From: Moniliophthora roreri
Taxonomy: Eukaryota > Basidiomycota > Agaricomycetes > Agaricales > Marasmiaceae
Assembly: GCA_001466705.2 (NCBI GenBank)
Contig: LATX02000212.1
Span: 1 to 64,000, forward strand
DNA length: 64,000 bases
Reading direction: 5' to 3'
Under the pieces are notes generated by a model. It saw nothing but the letters and a program-made list of their open reading frames with translations. It had not been told where the DNA came from and did no database searches. The position numbers and the translations under genes were made by a program. Positions 11,771 to 21,833 of the stretch are shown piece after piece. The first letter of the stretch is position 1, and every line of letters starts with the position of its first letter.

Positions 11771-12258
11771 AGGTGCTTAGCAAGAGTAACAAAATGTGAT
11801 GACCTTTATGACTTGATGACAGACATGGTTTTTATAATGATTGGACTTGATGATGATGCACATTTAGGTTGTGTTGTAGTAATGTGTAGGAAGTTAGTCT
11901 ATTATTATTATTGATATATCTTTTACATGTCTTTCTATGTGATGGGGTGAGAAGGAATGCAGTCTCAAAGTTGTATATTCCTATACTAGCTATTTGAGTA
12001 CTTGCTTGATTCAAATTGAGACTAAGTAGTATATTATAACTTATTGTTTTCAATATATAATACTTTTAACTATGATGGACTTGAAAGAAGCTGGAACAAT
12101 CCTAAAATGTACAGTGTGCCCACATATGTTCAAAATCATCTCAATCTACCCCTTGGTCTCCTTCCTTCTATGTCTCCAGTTCAATTGCATCTTTTGCCCC
12201 ATCTTCTTCCAGATATGCTTCAGCTTTGTTGATTTTGTTTTGGGTAGTGTCCCTGGTG

Positions 12259-14304
12259 CTAAAAAACCATCAGCACAAACTCAAAAGCAATGATTTCTGG
12301 ATCCATACCATCCAACACTTCAAACTGACTATCATTACCAACCACCTCCAGAATAGTAAGACCAACAGAGTCAGCAAGGACTGTTGTTGTAGAATCAAAG
12401 TGATGGTAATCATGAAGCATTTTTATGGCTTCATAGACACTTTGGTCCCAATAAGAATGCAATACTTCTATTGTGGAAGTAAAAGATGGAAGACCCAAAG
12501 ACACTTGCATGGCCTCTGACACCTCTTCTTTCCCAGAAGGGTCAGAAGACCAGAAATACTTTGTACCCTCTACCCAGGATCTCCATATTCCTTCATTATC
12601 AGAATGTTGGGGAATTGGTTGGATGAATAGGTATACTGAAGTATTATTTGATGTGGTATGGATTTTCTCCTGAGGCCTAGAGTGTTGTCTCTTGCATTTG
12701 AAATTGATATGGAATCCATGATGTGTATCTATCTGCATGTTAACATACCTTTACTGTGACCAATATAATGAAAGCACTTACGATACTTCTGCCACTTGTC
12801 TTGATGAATCTGGAGTTGGCTCAACACACTGTGTGCCTGAGAAATCCATGATTTTGTCAAAGTAGTGAACCGAGATATGGAATATTGCAATAACATGTCT
12901 TTAGCATGTTGAATATCTATTGGTGTAACTGTAAACCTATGTTTTCTGTCAATGCACATCATCTACTATGGAACAACTTCATACATACCGCACTGATCCA
13001 TCCTTCATCACAACTAGGCTCTCTCTCATTGCATTGGAACCAACATCTGCTCTATAGAGATGGTAGTGCAGTCTGCCCCTGACTCTTGCTGGCAATTTGG
13101 CAATAATCTTTTGACTGTGTTGGTGGTAAATTGTGCCAGGAAGAGTTGTGAGAATGGATATAGCCTTTCTATTAGCCACCTTTTTCCCATATGTCCTGTA
13201 ACACCAAGCAATACCTGTGATGATATTGAGGGTAGAGACTGTTCTGGTAAGATAGTTAAAGGTAGTGCTGGTGTCTCTGTATGTCTGAATAGGTAGCACA
13301 GGGAATTTGTTGTTGAGCATCAAATTTGAGACAGAGCCACGGAGTGTCCAATTTCTTGAGATCTGAATTTGAGGTCCTTGACATAATGTACCCATTTTTG
13401 GGTTAATCCACAGATTACCTATGGTCTATAACTATTTTGTCAATGCAGTAGGAATGTTTGAGTAAAAGAAGACATACAATCTTGGCACCTGGTTGCCATA
13501 GTCCAAGCTGTTGAGAAGGTAAGACAGTGACATTCAGAAAACTAGTGGTTTACATACTTGATGGCAAAAGTAAACATTAAGAACTGGGGAAAGTCTATTG
13601 TTCTTGAGGATGACATGTGATAGTGGAATCAATGCTGCATTGAGGTTCAAGTTGAGTTAGTCTTAAGCAACAGAATCAACTGATGCACCATACCATTGTA
13701 GAAAATTAGTGCTGGTAAACCATTTTGGTTGTTATTATACCCAAATAACTGAGCAACATATGGGCCCCTGACAATTATTGATACTAGAGTTGACAAAAAT
13801 AATAAATTGTCATACTTGATATGAGAAAACTTATCAAAATCATGCTTGAAGGTCTGTGTTGGGAAATGTCAGATATGATAGTATTGATAAAAAAAAAGTG
13901 ACTGGCTTTATAGGCATCTTCACCACTGTATTGAACATGTAGGAACTCCACATCTCCAAATCTGTCTCCAGTGAAGATGCGAGCAATGTTGATCTTTCGA
14001 TGGGCCATGACTTTCTGATGTCTTATGACTCGGACTGTCACCTTCCCCTGCCTTGTCTCATTATACTCTGTGACCTCTGATTCACCGATGACACTTGTAA
14101 CATAGACATCTCCTGTTCGGATATGCCTGTACTGGAGGAATCAATCAAGTCAGCATCAAATTATACTAAGGGATATAATGAACACACATCATCCCATCTT
14201 GTCAGCTCTTTCTCAGCCTGCTGCATGTATTGCACCAGGTTCCCTTGAACATTTGTGAATTGTCCCCCAGAAATGGTAAACTCTGAACATCCATGGAGAG
14301 CCAT
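12259..14304 (-). CDS. Multi-exon protein of unknown function, agaricomycete-type family
   Basis: Start ATG at 14304 (MALHGCSEFTISGGQF), stop at 12259. Exons that read cleanly: 14304 to about 14190; a second giving YRHIRTGDVYVTSVIGES and HVQYSGEDAYK; blocks with DFDKFSHIK, GPYVAQLFGYNNNQNGLPAL; then WINPKMGTLCQGPQIQ; YGKKVANRKA; and a long last exon with YLFIQPIPQHSDNEG, YFWSSDPSGKEEVSE and LADSVGLTILEVVGNDSQFE. The N-terminal ISGG motif and these blocks resemble a protein family expanded in agaricomycetes with no known function (recognition from memory). At least seven introns are needed; one donor near AYK is weak, so a frame break there cannot be excluded. It lies in the CpG-poor zone, unlike the genes beyond 14.3 kb. 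Confidence 0.6.
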
Positions 14305-15175
14305 GAGAGTGATAAGGGATTAGAGGAAGGAAGTCAACCTAGGACGGGGTGCGAGAAGTATATGAGGGCTGTGAGGAGGAGGCTGTGAGACACAGCTTTC
14401 ACACGTCAAACGTCAAGTACATGAGAAGATGAGTATTCCACAAATGGAGAGAACATGCGACGACCCCATTGCATTCCGTTTTCAATCAGAATACCCATTG
14501 AAGTTTAGGGAAACATTATTGAGTTCAGTGATGGGTCAAAATTGGGAAGACATTCGAGTAAATGAATTAAAAAACACATTGAGCGAACACCTTACATGTA
14601 CAAATGATTTTCATTGGTAGTTTAGAGCTCATACATCATCTATAGCAATTCGCAGTAACGGGAGCATATGCAAAGCGAGGCTAACAAGGAATCAGGATCG
14701 GGAGTAAAGAACGTGAACACAATCCCAAATTCGAGCCGCAAACGTAAGATGAAGCAACAAACGGTGATATCGAATGAGACCAAAACCACATCGCATGCCT
14801 GAACCAATCATAGTCGAGTGCAGTAGGGCAAATGCCAGCCTCCACATCATAGACGCTGAAAGAAGAGGAATGATGGTGAATGGCGATCGTACGGGAAGAT
14901 GGTTGTACCGAGAACGCCGTGAGGATAATGCATAAGAACGTCACGATTAGTGTTACGACGGCGCGAGGGAGCAATCAATCAATGATGAGCCCTTTGCAGT
15001 GGCAGTGACAGCGACGACGACAGTGCAGGAGAGAACTGGCACATGCTGATAGTACGCAGGCGGTTGACAACAATACACGCAACGACCGAGATTAGTACCG
15101 CATGTCGCCCTCGACTGTACTAGACTTGAACATTACACGAGCAAATCTTGGATAGCATGCCGTGGGTGTTTGGTG
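14305..15175. other. Intergenic, no supported gene
   Basis: The CpG content rises to normal from about 14.3 kb. A minus-strand frame at 14681-14974 has a signal-peptide-like start but no ATG, so I do not call it. Confidence 0.4.
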
Positions 15176-16265
15176 TCAGATAAGTTCAAGTAGATCCTGG
15201 TAATTGGTGCCGTCGGCTAGTGAAGAGGTGAATAAGAAAGTCAATTCAGGGAAGAACATGAGAGAAAGATGCATTCGTACCATGCGAATACGGGGTATGT
15301 AAACCGAGGGCGCACGAAAGCTGACACTCGTGCAGCTCCGAAATCGAGTACATCCCCCTACAGTTTCTCTGCTCCAGCTTTCCCGCAAACAGTCCTTCCT
15401 TTCTTCTTGAAATGACGTCAAGCCCACGAGAGAATAGCGGCTCGTCAAAGTACATGATTGCAGGAAAGGCCCGGGGATCGTACTTATCGTACCGAAGAAG
15501 ATTGGTGATAGCGTGTTGTGATGGTGTCGACGTGGTGGATTACACTGGGAGCGCTGCGGCGAGAGAGGTGGCGAAAAGTAATGTGGACAGCCTCGACAGA
15601 GAGCAGTGATTATGATGGAGAAACTATGTAAGGTCAGCTGTTGAGAGCGGCGGTGATGTCGCTGTGGACGGGCGGCAAGGCTTTCCGGATGCTGTAGCAA
15701 ACGATTACTGAAGCCTGTACCCGAATCATGGTAGGCCAAACACTTCCCAATCCCTTTGCTCTCTCTCCTCATGCGCTCTTTGCTAGCACCGAAAGCTGAA
15801 ACAAGCAGTCAACTAAATGTCGAGGTTATCATTACGTGGGCGAATGTTCGAGTACGTTTGATGACGGTTCCATGACGTTCGAGCGGATAGGGAGTGAGGT
15901 GGTGTGCGGCTGGACTCTTCACGGAGCGTCTCGACATCGCCAGCCTTGAGCAGCAATACACCGAAGAAAGGACCTGCAAGCAAAGTTCAATTTCGAGAGA
16001 AGAACGAGGGACCGGGGTGGACATACCACCAGGATTGGGCGTCGCGTGTTGGATAGGTTGTCGACGTGTTCATGGGGCTTCTCATCATTACGAGCTTCGA
16101 CAAGCGAAAGGCTGAATAAGATGAGTCAGTTCCGAGACCGTAGAGAGGGACAAGAAAGAGTAAGATGGAGACATACCATGCGCTTGCGAGGGAGGTATAT
16201 CGAGGGCAGACGTGCTCGAGGGGCGTTGTAGGATCTAGAAGGAATCTACTCCTTGAAATGAACAT
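15176..16265 (-). CDS. Probable multi-exon gene, product unknown, 5' part unresolved
   Basis: The last two exons read well on the minus strand. One (about 15482-15281) gives KYDPRAFPAIMYFDEPLF, LDVISRRKEGLFAGK and CRGMYSISELHECQLSC; it ends CAT G|GTACG. A 64 bp intron (15280-15217) ends CTAG, and the last exon (15216-15176) completes ADGTNYQDLLELI and a stop, in phase. Upstream, 16265-15560 contains at least four GT..AG intron-like segments with readable exons (GVLLLKAGDVETLREESS), but I could not find one continuous model or a start. An 'n' at 16327 marks a contig join just upstream, which may remove the start. No family recognised. Confidence 0.4.
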
Positions 16266-16391
16266 AGAATCAGCAAGTGGCTAGTGAGGTATTTACCAGT
16301 ACGAAGTCTAGCGCACTTCCTCACCCNGGCCATGGTGCGTCTGCCAGATACCGGTAAGCTGTTCCTGGTTTCAATAAGAAATGCAACTCTA

Positions 16392-16747
16392 GTGATGTTG
16401 CGGGCCTGGCTCGGCTCAAAGCCCCGGGCTTAGGCCTGGCTTGAGAGGGCTCAGGCTCACCAAACATCGAGCCCGAGCCTTGAGCCACCAGAAGCCCGAG
16501 CCGCCAGAAGCCCGAGCCATAGGCAGGGCCTGGCTTAGGCCAGGGCTTTTGGGTATCACTTGCCTACACCCACGGGCAGCACTTTCCATCACATCATCTA
16601 GGGCTCAAGCCCTGGGCTTGGGCTTTCAAAAATGCAAGCCCGAGCCCTGAGCCCGGTCGAAGCCCTACAGTAGGGCTTGGCTCGGCTTTGTGAGCCCTGG
16701 CTCAGTCAGGCCTGGCTTCAGGGCTTGAGCCGAGCCCCCAACATCAC
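16392..16747. mobile_element. GC-rich foldback element (MITE) with TA target duplication
   Basis: 356 bp bounded by GTGATGTTG...CAACATCAC, with TA on both sides (16390-16391 and 16748-16749), the target choice of Tc1/mariner-type elements. The inner part is repeats of GAGCCCGGGC/GCCTGGCTCGGCTC-like words in both orientations, so it can fold into a long hairpin. No coding capacity. The short plus-strand open frame inside is a by-product of the repeats. Confidence 0.7.
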
Positions 16748-17034
16748 TAAACGAGGCGGGGTCTACGGGCTCGGACTTTCTGTGGCTCTATTTGCAGAAG
16801 ACTGAACACAGTCTATCAGAAAGCCCGGCGTGAGTGATCGGCGTATATTCGCACAGGATCTCCAAAGTGATTAAGCTGATATTCGGGTCGATGGAATCAC
16901 ATTGCTGTAGGTACCACATCCCAATGAGTCTGGAACTCGGAGAGCACTAGGCTGTTAAAGATCTGGTTGATTTGGGTACAGCTAGAGCCTATGGGATCTT
17001 GGATACGTTGCATTCCAGCTTCTTGTATTGACGT

Positions 17035-17375
17035 TCATGTCAAGTGCGAGAGGTGGTCGTCGGAGTTAGCAAGCAGCAAAAGGAGGGCCGGATTGACGAA
17101 GAAACATGAGCTCTGCGAGTGATAGGGAACTCTGGAGAGACGCAGCGTAGGTCTATAGGTATCTCCCGTCGCGAACGAAATCGCTCTTTTACCGCCATCC
17201 GTCTCTGCGGACTGAGCCGCGAAGTAGTCATGAATGATCTAGAATAGATAAGGGTTGCGTTATTCATTACTGTAGAATATGAGCTTGGGTAGTCGTAGAA
17301 GACTTTAGAAAGACCTACGACGTTGTGGTTCCATGCATATCGGCGGATATAGCTTATTCGGGTTCCAAGTAGCAT
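17035..17375 (-). CDS. Small two-exon gene, product unknown
   Basis: Exon 1 (17375-17319, 19 codons) starts MLLGTRISYIRRYAWN; an 80 bp intron (17318-17239, GTAGGT..CTAG) leads in phase 0 to exon 2 (17238-17035, 204 nt), which reads IIHDYFAAQSAETDGGK and ends with a stop after LANSDDHLSHLT. Total 86 residues. The frame is open a few codons upstream of the ATG, then stops. Could be the tail of a larger broken gene. No family recognised. Confidence 0.4.
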
Positions 17376-17399
17376 TGCCAAGAAGTCCGCGTACCGAGA

Positions 17400-17970
17400 A
17401 GTTTTCAGTTTTCACGTTTATGCGGATATAGGGGAGCCTCCTACCTGTTCGGAGGGGATTACCCCAACATAAAACCTTTCCAACAGCTCATCCGTATCCT
17501 CGTGTCAACAGTCGAACGAATATCCCGCCATGTCCGGTAGCACGTAATGGCGCAAGCTGGATCTTATCCGGCAAGGACGCAATTCGGGAACTGGGTACCT
17601 GAGCCGTCGGCGGTGGAGGTGCATACGCTTGATATCCACCAGAAGACGAAATATCCCGGCCAGGTGTTGGCGCAGCAGCAGCGTTGGGTTAGTTTAGGGC
17701 CTGTTTGGCGGCACCATTTTGTAACCCGTTTCCCGCTAAAAACAAAATGGACCATTTTTGTCCCCATTTCAGCCATAGGCGCCCAGGACCAAGAACGGAC
17801 GGAGCATTTGGCGGCATCACAACGGCAACACACTATTCAGATTATTCCCACAATGGTATTTGCTGAGTGTCTGCTCGATTGGGGTTCATCCCCACTGTGA
17901 CACCATCTTAAGAGTCTTGTATAACACTTTAACTAATATGGCTCTGAGATCAACAGATTTTACATGTCAG
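17400..17970. other. Intergenic, no supported gene
   Basis: A 117-codon plus-strand frame (17547-17900) overlaps low-complexity TTTGGCGGCA direct repeats and does not read like a protein. It is not called. Confidence 0.3.
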
Positions 17971-17974
17971 GTAT

Positions 17975-18489
17975 GTTGAAGCACTGTACCTGTACTAGAC
18001 AAAACTAGGTACATTAGGAACACTAGTTAATGTATTACTTGCGTCTGTGATCAACTACGGAACTTACAAAGTACGTTCCTGAGCTTCTCCGGAGCTTGCA
18101 CTACAGTCATAAGAGTGCTCCCTCGTCCAGTAGGAGTATTGTAGCCTCATGCACAATACAGTAGAACACATGTAGAATTCATGTATAGTTCCTTCCGCTG
18201 TCAGAGGATTGTATTGTGTCTCTCCAAGACACATTATTCTTGGATACTTTGTCTCACAAGTATTCAGTAGCTTACATCCATAGCTTACTAGGTTTCACTG
18301 TTTATCCACGGAAATTATCCTTTAGAGTAGTATAAAAGCAAGCATGTATGTAGCTACATTCTTCAGTTCAATTTACATTGACTACTCTGCACATCGCATC
18401 TCTACAACCCTCAAGGTTCTAACAAGCTCTCGTACAAATGTGAGTTGAGCACACTCCACTGTGCTTTACGTCTCCGTTCTGTCTCAACA
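17975..18489 (+). repeat. 5' LTR of the Copia element
   Basis: 515 bp; TATAAAA at 18331-18337; TG...CA ends. Matches 27395-27910 throughout. Confidence 0.92.
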
Positions 18490-18501
18490 GGTTATGGGCC
18501 C
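18490..18501 (+). promoter_or_regulatory. Primer-binding site matching internal initiator tRNA-Met
   Basis: GGTTATGGGCCC lies directly after the LTR. Its complement GGGCCCATAACC is the anticodon stem-loop of eukaryotic initiator tRNA-Met (CAT anticodon inside). Drosophila copia is known to be primed by a cleaved half of this tRNA at the same region. The same site follows the LTR at 6342-6353. Confidence 0.8.
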
Positions 18502-19185
18502 TGCATCGACAACTGTGTTAATGGACACTCATTCTCATTGGTCAATGATTGAATGGGACCATTACTCTTGTCAAGCGCTCGTAACCCGAGATCTTGCAAG
18601 AGGTACCTGTGTAGTCGACGCCTCAACTGGCATTAGACCACAGTCACAGGTTCTAGATGGTCTTTGATTTGCTTGGAGGGATGGTCAAGTTTTTCTTTCT
18701 TTATTAGTAGACTTTAAGCCCAGTAAAGCGGCTTCTAATGTATATACAAAATTCATTCCCCTGTATTCGGAATTACTCAGATTACAGGCAGAACCAACTG
18801 TTGGCCTTATTTTCTTAACTGGAACATGGGTTAGCTCATTCAGCAATAAACCAGTAGTCATCCCGGTGAGCTGGAGGGTCACACAACTGGGTTCTGGCAC
18901 CTAGATAGAACGGCCTTGTGCTAAAGCCTTCATCTATGGAAGGGGTCATTTATATAATTATGTATCATTTTCGTAAATACAACCCCCTGATTGCCTATAA
19001 GTCTCTTAAACATCTTCTTAAGGATTTGATGGATCTGGCGGATCAGGATCCTTAAAATCAAACCTTATTTAGACTTTCATTTGCAATCAGATTTTGTAAA
19101 TACCGTTTACAGCTACGTCAGTCTGGGTGATGAGACCGGATGATATGAAGGAAACACCATTGACCAAACGTATGAGGATTCATTA

Positions 19186-20199
19186 GCATTCTTGTCGATA
19201 AAGGCTCCATACACCTAAAAAGTCATACCAGCACTTACGCCCTCCTTTCCTATAGCCTTTTATCGATAACAATGTCTAACTCCAATCAATCTTGTATCCC
19301 CCAAGTCTCTCTTGCTGATAACACTGTCCGAATTTGAAACTCGGATGATGGTGTCAGCATTCTCCAAATGTCAATGGTAGGAAACCTTAATGAACTTGGT
19401 TAAGTTCAAAAACTATGATCTGTTGGCAATACATTGGGATTATCAGTGGTTCCAGTCTTTAATGGTGACGACTTCAGAATGGAAGCGCAGAGTCTTGGCA
19501 TACCTCAATTTGGCTAAAGCGGCTTATGCCCTTACCAATACAATGCCAGTCACTGTCAGTGAAGGTGCTTCTGCCGTCACTCCTGATATGGAAGTCGTCA
19601 AAGAATGGAAAACCTCCAATGCCCAAGCTCTTGGCCTCTTTCAGCTTAAATTAAGTCCTACTTTGCAGTGGATTATTAAAGATACTGCGAAAGAAACATG
19701 GGACGCCTTGAAAGCTGAATATGACGTACCAAGCCTTCCGGAAATATTTACCTATTTCCAAGGTCTAGTCATGGCACGTACTGCCGAAGGCCAAAATCCC
19801 GATCATAGTGCCAATCTCATCAGACAATGTGTTGCGAAATTGTCTGAGAACGATTTCCCCGTTCCCTCCAATTTCCAGGCAATGTTCCTTCTTAACTCTC
19901 TCTCCCAAAATCATATGAGACAGTTAAGACCCAGATGTTCGTCTCCAACAAAGGGAAGGATCTTACCTTCGACAATATCCTCCCCTTCATCAAACAAGAA
20001 TATAATAGGCGACACATGGATGGGGTTGCCGCTTATGCCACTCGGATCTCTGGTGTCCAATGATACACCGGACAGAGCCCGAATTGGAATGGACAGAAGA
20101 AGTTCTGTCCTCGCAATCCTAATCCAAATTCTGGTAAACCAAATAATCAAAACCAGAACTCTGGGAATAAAGGGAACAAAGGCAAACAGCCTGCGCAAC
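19186..20199 (+). pseudogene. Second, diverged copy of the gag 5' region before an 'n' join
   Basis: Begins GCATTCTTGTCGATAAAGG and parallels 20201-21216 for about 1 kb, ending at the same CTGCGCAAC, where an 'n' (20200) joins the two. The copies differ by scattered substitutions and small indels; this one has lost the original ATG frame (stop after NTVRI) and only a partial Gag frame is open. It is either an allele or another element copy joined at assembly. Confidence 0.8.
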
Positions 20200-20285
20200 N
20201 GCATTCTTGTCGATAAAGGCTCCATACACCTAAAAGTCATACCAGCACTTACGCCCTCCTTTCCTATAGCCTTTTATCGATAACA

Positions 20286-21833
20286 ATGTCTAACTCCAAT
20301 CAATCTCGTATTCCCCAAGTCTCTCTCGTTGACCCAACAACTGTCCGAATTCGAAACTCGGATGATGGGGTCGGCATTCCGGTTTACAGTTACCATCCTT
20401 TGGAATTACTTGAACCAGTTCAAGTTTTTGATACTTCTGTTGGCAATACATCGGGATTATCAGTGGTTCCAGTCTTTAATGGTGACGACTTCAGAGAATG
20501 GAAGCGCAAAGTCTTGGCATATCTCAATTTGGCTAAAGCGGCTTATGCCCTTACCAATACAATGCCTGTGACTACTGGTGAAGGTGCTACCACCATCACC
20601 CCTGACATGGAAGTCGTCAAAGAATGGAAAACCTCCAATGCCCAAGCTCTTGGCCTTTTTCAGCTCAAATTGAGTCCTACTTTGCAGTGGATAATCAAAG
20701 ATACTGCTAAAGAAACATGGGACACTTTGAAAGCCGAATATGACATACCAAGCCTTCCAGAAATATTTACCTTTTTCCAAGGCCTCGTCATGGCACGTAC
20801 TGCCGAAGGTCAAAATCCCGATCACAGTGCCAATCTCATCAGACAATGTGTTGCGAAATTGTCTGAAAACGATTTCCCCGTTCCCTCCAATTTCCAGGCA
20901 ATGTTCCTTCTTAACTCCCTTCCCAAGTCATATGAAACAGTTAAGACCCAGATGTTCGTCTCCAACAAAGGGAAGGATCTTACCTTCGACAATATCCTCC
21001 CCTTCATCAAACAAGAATATAATAGGCGACACATGGATGGGGTTGCCGCTTACGCCACTCGGATCTCTGGTGTCCAACGTTACACCGGACAAAGCCCGAA
21101 CTGGAATGGACAGAAGAAGTTCCGTCCTTGCAATCCTAATCCAAATTCTGGTAAACCAAATAATCAAAACCAGAACTCTGGGAATAAAGGGAACAAAGGC
21201 AAACAGCCTGCGCAACCCCAACAAAATCAACAGAAATCTGATGGGAAGAAGAACAACAAGAAGAAGTCGAACAAGAAAGGAAAAGGGAAAAAGCCTAATG
21301 GAGCAATCTCAGTCATGATGGCTGAGATCACAGATTTGCCTCAAAAGGAAGAACCACAACCTCCTAGAGAGGAAAAACCTTCCGATGATGGCAAAGTTCC
21401 GACTAAATGCGTCAACCATTTTTGCACCAGTTCAGATAAAACCATCTATGGTATTTTCACAACTGGACGAAATCGCAAAACTTGGTATGTCTGCAAGCAA
21501 TGCTACAATATGCATTCCCATTCCTTCGCTAGACAGAAAATTCTCCAAAAAGCAGCTCTAGTACGCCTTCCCATCGATGAGATGGCATACGCTTTTCTCC
21601 GAGGAGATTTTCAGCTTAGCAAAACTTTCACTGTCCTTAAGGTGGATAAAATTCCTCCTAAGATTTCTCCAAATGCTAAGGAGGAAATCAATATTGGAGA
21701 TATTTTTCCATCAGAATCATTCGAGCATATTTTCGGTGATCTTCCATCAGGAAAACATCTAATGAGGCACAAGTACCCTAACCAGGTACGAGATGTTATT
21801 CCAACCGAAAATTCGGAATTGGTCGTGCCATGA
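20286..21833 (+). CDS. gag: Copia Gag protein
   Basis: 515 residues from ATG 20286. Residues ~60-250 are a Copia-type Gag core (UBN2/Retrotran_gag_2-like): FNGDDFREWKRKVLAYLNLA, KEWKTSNAQALGLF, SYETVKTQMFV. It is followed by an Asn/Gln/Lys-rich basic tail (~275-345) likely to bind RNA. There is no canonical CCHC knuckle (CX2CX4HX4C); instead a CVNHFC...WYVCKQC motif occurs at ~375-410. Gag forms the particle shell and packages element RNA. The stop codon TGA overlaps the next ATG as ATGA (21830-21833), which would allow reinitiation rather than frameshifting. The start fits because an untranslated leader precedes it. Confidence 0.85.
   Translation: MSNSNQSRIPQVSLVDPTTVRIRNSDDGVGIPVYSYHPLELLEPVQVFDTSVGNTSGLSVVPVFNGDDFREWKRKVLAYLNLAKAAYALTNTMPVTTGEGATTITPDMEVVKEWKTSNAQALGLFQLKLSPTLQWIIKDTAKETWDTLKAEYDIPSLPEIFTFFQGLVMARTAEGQNPDHSANLIRQCVAKLSENDFPVPSNFQAMFLLNSLPKSYETVKTQMFVSNKGKDLTFDNILPFIKQEYNRRHMDGVAAYATRISGVQRYTGQSPNWNGQKKFRPCNPNPNSGKPNNQNQNSGNKGNKGKQPAQPQQNQQKSDGKKNNKKKSNKKGKGKKPNGAISVMMAEITDLPQKEEPQPPREEKPSDDGKVPTKCVNHFCTSSDKTIYGIFTTGRNRKTWYVCKQCYNMHSHSFARQKILQKAALVRLPIDEMAYAFLRGDFQLSKTFTVLKVDKIPPKISPNAKEEINIGDIFPSESFEHIFGDLPSGKHLMRHKYPNQVRDVIPTENSELVVP

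Noticed and set aside
14681..14974. Minus-strand frame with a signal-peptide-like start
   Set aside because: No ATG in frame (a TTG would be needed) and a stop lies directly upstream; no splice site rescues it.
17547..17900. 117-codon plus-strand frame before the 5' LTR
   Set aside because: Composition and internal TTTGGCGGCA repeats do not look coding; no splice or family support.
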